DNA from: Chloroflexota bacterium
GTDB taxonomy: Bacteria; Chloroflexota; Limnocylindria; Limnocylindrales; CSP1-4
Direction of reading: 5' to 3'
DNA length: 45,800 bases
Assembly: GCA_016200665.1 (NCBI GenBank)
Contig: JACQEG010000111.1
Span: 1 to 45,800 of the forward strand
The number at the start of each line of letters is the position of its first letter. The first letter of the stretch is position 1. The notes beneath the pieces were generated by a model, which worked only from the letters and a program-made list of their open reading frames with translations, made no database searches and was not told the DNA's origin. Shown in pieces: positions 29,062-36,234 of the stretch. Both the position numbers and the translations under genes were made by a program.

Positions 29062-29940
29062 TCAGTGCACCTCGGCCGGCTCGAGCTCCGGGCCCAGCGG
29101 CACGGCGAGCGCCTCGTCGGAGACGTTGGTCTCGAGGCCGGCCTCGCGGAGGATCGGGCCGTAGCCCTCCTCCTCGAGCCGCAGCGCGAGGTCGCGCCCG
29201 CCGGTCTTCACGATCCGGCCCTGGGCCAGGACGTGGACGACGTCTGGCTTGATGTAGTTCAAGAGGCGCTGGTAGTGGGTGATCAGGAGCACGCCGAGGG
29301 TCGGGTTGAGCATCGCGTTGACGCCCTCCGCGACGATCCGCAGGGCATCGATGTCGAGGCCCGAATCGGTCTCGTCGAGGATCGCCATCTCCGGCTCGAG
29401 CATCGCCATCTGGAGCATCTCCAGGCGCTTCTTCTCGCCCCCGGAGAAGCCCTCGTTGACGTAGCGCGTGACGAACGTCTCGTCCATCCGGAGGAGGGCG
29501 AGCTTCTCGCGCATGCGCTTGCGGAAGTCGCCCATCGAGACGCCGCCCCGCATCGAATCGGTGGGATCGACGTCGGTCGTCTTGTCGACCCCCTGGAGCT
29601 TGGCGTTGAGCGCGCTCCGGATGAAGCTCGCGACGCTGAGCCCGGGGATCGCGGTCGGGTACTGGAACGCCAGGAACATCCCGAGCCGGGAGCGCTTGTC
29701 CGGCGACAGCTTCAGGACGTCGCGGCCCTTCCAGGTGATCTTGCCGCCAGTGACGACGTAGCCGGGGTGGCCCATCAGCGCGTAGGCGAGGGTCGTCTTG
29801 CCGGATCCGTTCGGACCCATGATCGCGTGGACCTCGCCCGGCCCGACCTCGAGGTCGATGCCCTGGAGGATCTCGTGCTCGGGCGCGGTGACGGGGGCCA
29901 CCCGCAGGCCGCGGATGACCAGCTGATCGGTGTCGGTCAC
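29062..29940 (-). CDS. sufC: Fe-S assembly ATPase SufC
   Basis: MGPNGSGKTTLAYALMGHPGY, FSGGEKKRLEMLQMAMLEPEMAILDETDSGLDIDAL. Confidence 0.95.
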   Translation of the reverse strand: MTDTDQLVIRGLRVAPVTAPEHEILQGIDLEVGPGEVHAIMGPNGSGKTTLAYALMGHPGYVVTGGKITWKGRDVLKLSPDKRSRLGMFLAFQYPTAIPGLSVASFIRSALNAKLQGVDKTTDVDPTDSMRGGVSMGDFRKRMREKLALLRMDETFVTRYVNEGFSGGEKKRLEMLQMAMLEPEMAILDETDSGLDIDALRIVAEGVNAMLNPTLGVLLITHYQRLLNYIKPDVVHVLAQGRIVKTGGRDLALRLEEEGYGPILREAGLETNVSDEALAVPLGPELEPAEVH

Positions 29941-30530
29941 GGGTGGGTCAGGACTCCTTCGGGACGGCTGTCGAGGAGGGTCTCGGGCCGGCGCTGCGGC
30001 ACGAGGTCGGCCAGGGTCATGGTCTCGAGCGCGCCCGCGATCGCGTCGCGCACGCGGATCCAGAGGAAGTTCACGGTGCAGGTCGATGTCCGATCGCAGT
30101 TGCTGGCGTGATCCGGATCGTCCGTCGCGCAGATCATCGGCGCGAGTGGCCCCTCCAGGGCCCGCAGGATCTCGCTCATCGGGATCTCGCTCGGCGGCCG
30201 GGTCAGGGCGTAGCCACCGCGGGCGCCGCGGGTCGAGGTCACGAGGCCGGCGTCGCGAAGGACGAATGCGAGCTGCTCGAGGTAGGCCTTGGGGAGATCC
30301 TCCGCCGCCGCGATCTCGGTCAGCGACGACGGACCGGCACCGAAGCGCCGGCCGAGCTGGACCATGAGCCGCACGCCGTATTCGCCCTTCGTGGAGAACG
30401 CGACCGCACCGGTCCCGTGGAACGCCGGGCGGACCGTGTGGATGGGCGGGCTCAGGGTGCGTACAGACGCGGGCAGCGGACGATCCTCAATCCCTAGTGA
30501 TTTCGTCGGGATTGAGTCTACGGCCACCAT
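29937..30530 (-). CDS. Rrf2-family (IscR/SufR-like) transcriptional regulator; start codon uncertain
   Basis: FSTKGEYGVRLMVQL, LPKAYLEQLAFVLRDAGLVTSTRGARGGYALTRPP; cysteines ICATDDPDHASNCDRTSTC typical of Fe-S-binding Rrf2 proteins. Confidence 0.85.
   Translation of the reverse strand: MVAVDSIPTKSLGIEDRPLPASVRTLSPPIHTVRPAFHGTGAVAFSTKGEYGVRLMVQLGRRFGAGPSSLTEIAAAEDLPKAYLEQLAFVLRDAGLVTSTRGARGGYALTRPPSEIPMSEILRALEGPLAPMICATDDPDHASNCDRTSTCTVNFLWIRVRDAIAGALETMTLADLVPQRRPETLLDSRPEGVLTHP
30486..30516. promoter_or_regulatory. 9-bp perfect palindrome arms, candidate Rrf2 operator
   Basis: CTCAATCCC-N13-GGGATTGAG at the 5' end of rrf2-suf. Confidence 0.65.
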
Positions 30531-30543
30531 CGTGGAGCGTCAA
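30515..30543 (-). promoter_or_regulatory. Candidate sigma70-type promoter of the rrf2-suf operon
   Basis: On the minus strand TTGACG (30543-30538), 17-nt spacer, TAGACT (30520-30515). Confidence 0.5.
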
Positions 30544-30552
30544 CGACCGGGA

Positions 30553-30584
30553 GGGGTAGTAGGTAGGGCGGTCGGAAGTTGCCG
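30553..30584 (+). repeat. Left inverted repeat
   Basis: GGGGTAGTAGGTAGGGCGGTCGGAAGTTGCCG. Confidence 0.8.
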
Positions 30585-30627
30585 ACATCGGCGGCCGCCC
30601 AGCACTGGCGCGAGCCCATTCGTCAGC

Positions 30628-30656
30628 GCATCCGCTCGGGACGCATAAGCGGACGC
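30628..30656 (-). terminator. Candidate stem-loop downstream of the ABC permease gene
   Basis: Minus-strand GCGTCCGCT-N11-AGCGGATGC (9 bp with one G-U); no U-tract. Confidence 0.3.
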
Positions 30657-30699
30657 GGCGGCGGCGCCCACCCAAGGGTGCGGCCGTCACAGTCACGTC

Positions 30700-31566
30700 C
30701 TACACGGTGATATCCCGGCGACCGAAGACGATGGCGGTCGCCGCAAATTCGGCTGCGATGACCAGGGCGAGCGTGGCGAGAGCCACGGGCACGGGAACCG
30801 GGGCGAAGAACGCTGCCCCACTCATTGACGCGTGATTGCTCCCGGCGGGCGCCCCTGCCGCGAGGAGGGCATTGATGAGCTCTGTCGGCATCCAGCGAGT
30901 GACTTCGGGCGGCAGGCCAACGCTTGGCAGGGTGGCGACGACTGCCCAGGCGCCAACGAAGGAGGCAGCGCTCAGGATCACGGAGCGAACGAGGACGGCG
31001 AAGAGCAGGCCCGTTGCCGCTGCCCACACGTTGACGGCGACCAATGCAGCCAGAGTCCCGATAACGCCGAGATCGAAAGCCTCAGCATCAACATATGGCA
31101 AGAGGCCAAGACCGTGGGCTGCGGGCGGGACGGCAACCCCGACCAGTACGGTGCTCGCGGCCACAAGTCCACTTAGGGCGAGGCCCAGAGCCGCCTTGCC
31201 CACAAGGAGCCGAGGGCGGCTACTGTCCCTCACGAGTCGCGTACGAATCGTTCCCGTGTCGAACTCAGAGGCAACCAGCCAGCAGCTCAGCAGTCCGGTG
31301 CAAACGGCGCCGATAGGAAAGGCGTCCAGAGAAACGCTCCCAACACTTGCCCAAAGCTGATACCCACGCTGCAGGAGGACGACCGGGTCGACGCCCCCCG
31401 CAGGGAGCTCGGGGCCGACTCCCGGCGGCGTCGGGGCTGGGAGTAAGAGGAGCTCACGAGCGAGCAGGATCGGAGTGAGGGCGAGAAGCAGGACAGCAAC
31501 GTCTCGTCGCCTGCGTCCCACACGCCACTCAAAGGCGATCGCCTGCATTGTCCGGGAACGCTTCAT
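30700..31566 (-). CDS. ABC-2-type transporter permease
   Basis: Polytopic protein (LLVGKAALGLALSGLVAASTVLVGV etc.); 4-nt overlap with the ATPase gene. Confidence 0.72.
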   Translation of the reverse strand: MKRSRTMQAIAFEWRVGRRRRDVAVLLLALTPILLARELLLLPAPTPPGVGPELPAGGVDPVVLLQRGYQLWASVGSVSLDAFPIGAVCTGLLSCWLVASEFDTGTIRTRLVRDSSRPRLLVGKAALGLALSGLVAASTVLVGVAVPPAAHGLGLLPYVDAEAFDLGVIGTLAALVAVNVWAAATGLLFAVLVRSVILSAASFVGAWAVVATLPSVGLPPEVTRWMPTELINALLAAGAPAGSNHASMSGAAFFAPVPVPVALATLALVIAAEFAATAIVFGRRDITV

Positions 31567-32468
31567 CGATGACCCCGAGCAGCTCTGAGGAATACCTGTT
31601 CAAGGGACTGGCGCACATGGCGCACCTCAGAGGGATAAAGCCCGGCGGTCGCCAGGAGCCCGACTACTGCTGCTCCATCCTCGGAATGCACCCGAAGCAG
31701 GCGCTGATCTGAGTCGTCGCTCTCCGCCCCGATCATCTGGCCGTTTAGGGCCTCCTTGGCCCTTCTTGCAGCCTCCGGGGAATCGAAGCCAACCTGGAGG
31801 TGTGGACGCTGACGCAGCTGATCCTGCGTGCCCTCCGCGACGACCTTGCCTTCGTGGATGATTACCACGGCATCGGCCAGGGCTTCGATCTCCGGGAGAA
31901 GGTGAGACGACAGGAGGATGGCGACCCCCTCGGCCTTGCGTCTGAGAATGGCCTCACGCACCATGGCAACACCTTCCGGGTCGAGGCTTTCCGTTGGCTC
32001 ATCGAGAACCAGGACGCTGGGCCGCCCGCAAAAGGCGACCGCGACTCCAACCCGCTGGCGCATTCCGGATGACAGCGCTCCCACACGCCTGCGGGCGACG
32101 CCCTCCACCCCGAACTCCTTGAGCAGGCGGTCGGACATGCGCGTGATCGAATCTCCACGTGCTGAAAGTGCGCCGTAGATCGCCACCGTCTCGAGGACCG
32201 TGAGATGCGGGTGCAGCGCGGGGCGGGAAACGAGACCTCCCAGCACACCCGGTTCTGGACGGGAGTTTGCCGCTCCATCGAGGACCCGGACCGATCCGCT
32301 CGTGGGATTGAGCAGGCCAAAGCAGACCCGAATGGCAGTCGTCTTGCCGGCGCCGTTGAGCCCGAGGAGGCCCGTCACGGATCCGGCCTGGACAGCGAAC
32401 GACACCTCGGTGAGGGCGTCGATCATACCGAAGCGCTTCGAGATCCGGTCGAACGCAAGCGCGGTCAT
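31563..32468 (-). CDS. ABC transporter ATP-binding protein
   Basis: Walker A LGLNGAGKTTAIR, signature LSSGMRQRVGVA, Walker B VLVLDEPTESLDPEG. Confidence 0.93.
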   Translation of the reverse strand: MTALAFDRISKRFGMIDALTEVSFAVQAGSVTGLLGLNGAGKTTAIRVCFGLLNPTSGSVRVLDGAANSRPEPGVLGGLVSRPALHPHLTVLETVAIYGALSARGDSITRMSDRLLKEFGVEGVARRRVGALSSGMRQRVGVAVAFCGRPSVLVLDEPTESLDPEGVAMVREAILRRKAEGVAILLSSHLLPEIEALADAVVIIHEGKVVAEGTQDQLRQRPHLQVGFDSPEAARRAKEALNGQMIGAESDDSDQRLLRVHSEDGAAVVGLLATAGLYPSEVRHVRQSLEQVFLRAARGHR

Positions 32469-32479
32469 GGGTCGGCAGA

Positions 32480-32514
32480 GGGCGGACGGGGTTGGAAGGT
32501 ACGCCCGTCCGCCC
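32480..32514. promoter_or_regulatory. 11-bp perfect inverted repeat between the Cys-rich secreted protein gene and the ABC ATPase gene
   Basis: GGGCGGACGGG (32480-32490), 13-nt loop, CCCGTCCGCCC (32504-32514). Confidence 0.75.
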
Positions 32515-32529
32515 GTGGGCCTTTGCTTC

Positions 32530-33018
32530 CTAGACCCGGAACTCTTGGGTGAATAGGTCGCGGACCTGTAGGCCGCAACACACGGTTGTCAGCACCGTGT
32601 GGTTCTGAACGTGATAGAGCCCTCCAGCGATCAGGCCGTATTGCTTGCAGCTACCCGATGTGGGCACCCACATTGCCCACGGACTTGAGTACTTGTCCTT
32701 CGTGCAGCCCGCGATCGGGCCGAGAAAGTCGCTCCAGTGGAAGCAGACGCCACCAACGTCGTAGTCGCAGTGCCCGTAGAACACGGCGATGTAGAGATGA
32801 GTTATGTCTCCAGTGCAGCTGTCGTATGCCTGCGCCCACAGAGCGCCCGAGCCGTACTTCCCCCCAAATTCTGTCTGGTAGCACCCCCCATCAGCGCTGA
32901 CGTTCGCGACCAATGGAGTACCCGGAGCCGCGAAGACGAGAAATGCCGGCAGGCAGAGGACAATGGCCCTCAGCCGTCGCAGGAATCTGCTGTTCCGCAC
33001 CACTTCTCCAATCCTCAA
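32530..33018 (-). CDS. Cys-rich secreted protein of unknown family
   Basis: Basic N-terminus plus hydrophobic segment (LRRLRAIVLCLPAFLVFAAPGTPLVA) followed by a mature region with 8 Cys; separate ORF upstream of the ABC pair. Confidence 0.6.
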   Translation of the reverse strand: MRIGEVVRNSRFLRRLRAIVLCLPAFLVFAAPGTPLVANVSADGGCYQTEFGGKYGSGALWAQAYDSCTGDITHLYIAVFYGHCDYDVGGVCFHWSDFLGPIAGCTKDKYSSPWAMWVPTSGSCKQYGLIAGGLYHVQNHTVLTTVCCGLQVRDLFTQEFRV

Positions 33019-33117
33019 TGCTGAGTCTCCGCTGAGTCAGAATGTTGCCTCGGCCCTCCTTCCGTCGCGCGACTGCCCGGTGAGAGGCGCCCACCGACCG
33101 CGCGTTCGACCTCGGTA

Positions 33118-33678
33118 CTACCGGGCCTCCTCGAAAAGGTCCCGGATGCGCGTCTCGAATAGGCCCGCTTTGCGGAGCACCTCGCCTGCGGCGCCCGCGC
33201 TGACACTTAGGGCGACCAACAGGTCGACGGCGCGAGCGGGCCTCTGCTCGGACAAGGCCGCCTCGCCCATCGCTTCGATCAAGGCCTTTGCCTCGGGCCC
33301 GAGCCCAAAGCCGACTGGCCGCGCTCCTTGTCGGGCGAGCGCTGCTTCGACAAGCAGGTCCGGTGCGATTCCAGCCTGAGCTAGCCGCTCCGCGATCGGC
33401 TTGGTCTGGAGCGCGGCGATAAGGAAGTCGGTTGCCTCCACTTGACGTTCGGCCGCGAGCTGGATCGCGACGGCCTCGATCTCGGCAACGCGCGGGTCGT
33501 TGCCGATGAACCGCGTGTGGTCCGTTTCGAGCCTCCTTCCTACAATCAATACTTCGCGGGTGGACCAGCGGATATTCGGATCATCCGCGACACCGAAATG
33601 ACATACGCCCAGATGACCGTCGGCCTCTTCGTTTGCCGATCGGCCAAGGTCACCGGCTGGGGCTGTACGACCATCCAC
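33118..33678 (-). CDS. Clp-N (ClpC R-domain)-like protein; 5' end uncertain, probably begins or is truncated near 33540
   Basis: Two R-like repeats: DPRVAEIEAVAIQLAAERQVEATDFLIAALQ... and GPEAKALIEAMGEAALSEQRPARAVDLLVALS...; the N-terminal part of the ORF is antisense to protease coding. Confidence 0.5.
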   Translation of the reverse strand: MDGRTAPAGDLGRSANEEADGHLGVCHFGVADDPNIRWSTREVLIVGRRLETDHTRFIGNDPRVAEIEAVAIQLAAERQVEATDFLIAALQTKPIAERLAQAGIAPDLLVEAALARQGARPVGFGLGPEAKALIEAMGEAALSEQRPARAVDLLVALSVSAGAAGEVLRKAGLFETRIRDLFEEAR

Positions 33679-33927
33679 CGAGCTGACATTGACTGGCTCG
33701 ATCAGTCAGGAGATCCGCATTGGGGCGTCTGGGAAGTGTCCCACGTCAGTCAGAAGGGTGACAGCGGGGCGGGCTACGTCGCGTTCGAGAGTGACGACAC
33801 GTACGCCAAGCCGGCCGGAATCCTGTTCGGCGGTGACATAGGGCTGGGGGCTCGTTACACCTACTACTACCCGGTCTGGGACGACTGGGCCATCACGGTC
33901 CACGCTTGCGTGACAGCGGCCTGCTAG
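33537..33927 (+). pseudogene. C-terminal half of a trypsin-like (S1, streptogrisin-like) serine protease; no catalytic His/Asp region in frame
   Basis: VGLFVCRSAKVTGWGCTTI...SQKGDSGAGYVAF (catalytic Ser motif GDSG); upstream sequence is Clp-N-like ORF on the opposite strand. Confidence 0.55.
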
Positions 33928-33940
33928 GGAGGAGGGTTTG

Positions 33941-34357
33941 ATGCGAACCACGGCCATGGCGGTGATCGGCGAGGGGGCCTCGATTGCACTGCAGGCCTGG
34001 TTGGCAGCGTCTGGTGCCCTTGGTCTGTCCGGAGACACGGCCAGCGTCGGAGCCATCTGGCTCGCGATGACCGCGACCGTGGCAATCGCGGTGGCCATCG
34101 GCTCGGTAGGACTTCGGCAATCGTCCAGGAGGCGGACCAGCGGCGCGGTCCTGATCGTAATTGGGGCCGTCGCCGCCTACGCCTGGCCAGTCATCACGGC
34201 CGTCGGGAGCCCGCCGCCGGACTTTCTCGACAAGTGGATCCAGGGACCTGCCCTACCCGTATGGGAGGGCCTGGCCATTCTGGTCGTCGGGGTGGTCCTC
34301 GCGATCCGGAAGTCGAGCCCAAGCGTCACGGTGGATCCGGCAGAGGGAGCAGGCTAG
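33941..34357 (+). CDS. Small multi-pass membrane protein, unknown function
   Basis: RBS ggaggagg upstream of ATG 33941; hydrophobic helices (VGAIWLAMTATVAIAVAIGSVGL, GAVLIVIGAVAAYAWPVITAV, GLAILVVGVVLAI). Confidence 0.6.
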   Translation: MRTTAMAVIGEGASIALQAWLAASGALGLSGDTASVGAIWLAMTATVAIAVAIGSVGLRQSSRRRTSGAVLIVIGAVAAYAWPVITAVGSPPPDFLDKWIQGPALPVWEGLAILVVGVVLAIRKSSPSVTVDPAEGAG

Positions 34358-34460
34358 ACCACAAGCGTGGCCGGGCCAGCCAACAGCTTGATCGGGCCAG
34401 CCACACAGCCCCAGGGCCCGTCGAGCCGTCCAGCAGGGTGCCGCCAGGCGACGAGCCGAG

Positions 34461-34492
34461 CGGCAACTTCGGTACGCCCTATCTACTACCCC
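34461..34492 (-). repeat. Right inverted repeat
   Basis: Reverse complement reads GGGGTAGTAGATAGGGCGTACCGAAGTTGCCG; 28/32 identical to the left copy. Confidence 0.8.
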
Positions 34493-35376
34493 GTCAATGA
34501 CCCTGGCCTCGTCGACGGGGCCGTCGGCGAGCCCGGCGCCGGGACTTCCCGCCCGCCGGTCCGCTCGGCGCCGATCCCGGCCACGACGACGCACGCGATG
34601 CCCAGCACGGCGAGCACGTCGGGGACCTGGCTGAGCGCGACGAACCCGATCAGGAGTGCAAACGCTGGCTCGAGGCTCATCAGCGTGCCGAAGGCCGCGG
34701 TCGTCAGCCGCCGGAGGGCGAGGAACTCGAGCGTGTAGGGGATGATCGGCAACAGGATCGCCAGCCCGAGTCCGATCAGCAGCAGCTCCGGGGTCAGCCG
34801 GCCGACCGTGCTCGGCCCGGCCACGATCGTGGCGACCAGCGCCGAAACCGGGATCGAGACGGCGATCGACTTCAGGCCGGCGACCTCGTCGCCAACGTGC
34901 TGGGTCAGGACGATGTACGTGCCCCAGCAGACACCGGCAGCCAGGGCGAAGGCCACGCCGAGGGCGTCCGCAGCGCCGGTCCACGGCTGCGTCAGCAGGA
35001 TGACGCCGACGGCCGCGATCACGGGCCACGCCTTGACGGCCCCGCGACCGCGCGCGACGGCGACACCCAGCGGTCCCAGGAACTCCAGGGCGCTGGCCGT
35101 GCCAAGCGGGAGGCGCGCGATCGAGGCCATGAAGAACAGCGCGGTGCCGGACGTGACGATCCCGAGCGCGACGGTTGCGCGGAACGCGGACGGCGAGAAG
35201 TCCGACGGCCTCGGTCGCACCAGCAGCAGCAGGATCGGGGCGGCCCAGGCCAGGCGCAGCCAGGTCGTGCCCGCGGCGCCCAGATCGTCGAGCAGGTGGA
35301 CGGCGACCGCGAGCCCGAACTGGACGCACAGCATCGACGCGACGGCCATCGACGCGCCAATGCGCGACGCCGACAT
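34486..35376 (-). CDS. EamA/RhtA-family transporter
   Basis: Ten-TM pattern; LGTASALEFLGPLGVAVARGRG and PYTLEFLALRRLTTAAFGTLMSLEPAFALLIGFVAL motifs typical of RhtA-like EamA proteins. Confidence 0.88.
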   Translation of the reverse strand: MSASRIGASMAVASMLCVQFGLAVAVHLLDDLGAAGTTWLRLAWAAPILLLLVRPRPSDFSPSAFRATVALGIVTSGTALFFMASIARLPLGTASALEFLGPLGVAVARGRGAVKAWPVIAAVGVILLTQPWTGAADALGVAFALAAGVCWGTYIVLTQHVGDEVAGLKSIAVSIPVSALVATIVAGPSTVGRLTPELLLIGLGLAILLPIIPYTLEFLALRRLTTAAFGTLMSLEPAFALLIGFVALSQVPDVLAVLGIACVVVAGIGAERTGGREVPAPGSPTAPSTRPGSLTG

Positions 35377-35466
35377 CGCGAGTCCGGGTCTGCTGATGGC
35401 GGTCAAGGCCCTAGTACAACGGCTCCGGTCGCCCGCGTCCACCGGACGTTCCGACGCTCGCCTCGG

Positions 35467-35478
35467 GTCCGGCCGGAC
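35467..35478. promoter_or_regulatory. 12-bp perfect palindrome upstream of vapBC
   Basis: GTCCGGCCGGAC, about 33 nt upstream of the antitoxin ATG; -10-like TATCTT at 35499-35504. Confidence 0.5.
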
Positions 35479-35510
35479 GGATCGGACGACTCGTGTGCTA
35501 TCTTCTGCGC

Positions 35511-35771
35511 ATGGCTGTGCGCACGAACCTCCTCCTGCCTGAGGCGCTGGTGGCCGAGGTCGACCGGATCGCCGGGCCTCGAGGTCGGAGTCGATTCGTG
35601 GCCGAGGCCCTCGAAGAGCGCCTCGAACGGGAGCGTCGCCGTGTCGCGGCCCGGGAGGCCGCCGGTGCGTGGCGGGATCACCCCCTGTTTCCGACGTCGC
35701 GCGACGTCGCGGCGTGGGTGCGCGCGGGTCGCGTGGAGCCGGCGAGATCGTCCACGGACGCGAAGGGCTGA
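35511..35771 (+). CDS. vapB: VapB-type ribbon-helix-helix antitoxin
   Basis: MAVRTNLLLPEALVAEVDRIAGPRGRSRFVAEALEERLERE; upstream of a PIN toxin. Confidence 0.8.
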   Translation: MAVRTNLLLPEALVAEVDRIAGPRGRSRFVAEALEERLERERRRVAAREAAGAWRDHPLFPTSRDVAAWVRAGRVEPARSSTDAKG

Positions 35772-35773
35772 TC

Positions 35774-36154
35774 GTGCGTGTCTTCCTCGATACGACGATC
35801 GCGATCGACTACCTCCGAGGTGAGGAGGCGGCACTGGCGCGGATCGCGGGCCTGTTCGAGACGGGCGAAACGGCGATCGTGAACGACGTCGTCGTGTGCG
35901 AGCTCGCCACGGGTGCGCCGTCCGAGGACGACGCAGGGCTCGCGGCGTTCCTGCGGGCCGTCGAGTACGTGCAGCCAGGGCCGGACGTCGCCGTCATGGC
36001 GGGTCACTGGCGCGGCGACGCGAGGCGACGGGGCGTGACGATCAGCGCGCCCGACGCGTTGATCGCCGCCTGTGCGGCGCATCAAGGCGCGACGGTCGTC
36101 ACCCGGAACGCCCGAGACTTCGCGGGACTGCCCGTGAGGGTCGAGACCTACTGA
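35774..36154 (+). CDS. vapC: VapC-type PIN-domain toxin
   Basis: VFLDTTIAIDYLRG, NDVVVCELATG, SAPDALIAACAAHQGATVVTRNARDF. Confidence 0.93.
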   Translation: MRVFLDTTIAIDYLRGEEAALARIAGLFETGETAIVNDVVVCELATGAPSEDDAGLAAFLRAVEYVQPGPDVAVMAGHWRGDARRRGVTISAPDALIAACAAHQGATVVTRNARDFAGLPVRVETY

Positions 36155-36234
36155 CCCGGCGCACGGCCGAGCCAGGCGCCGAGGCGTCCGTCGTGCCAGT
36201 GAACCCCGGGCGCGACGGAGCCGTACTGGCCCAC

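Larger units (their letters stand above)
30553..34492. mobile_element. Putative element/genomic islet bounded by imperfect terminal inverted repeats, no transposase recognised
   Basis: 32-nt inverted repeats (28/32 identical) at both ends; gene content and composition differ by eye from the flanks; flanking 9/10 direct repeat. Confidence 0.5.

Noticed and set aside
30487-30696. 69-aa minus-strand ORF covering the left inverted repeat
   Set aside because: No RBS or motif; overlaps the rrf2 promoter and palindrome and the repeat; more likely noncoding.
34366-34411. Short direct repeat CGGGCCAGCCA(A/C)
   Set aside because: Two short copies only; could be chance in GC-rich noncoding DNA.
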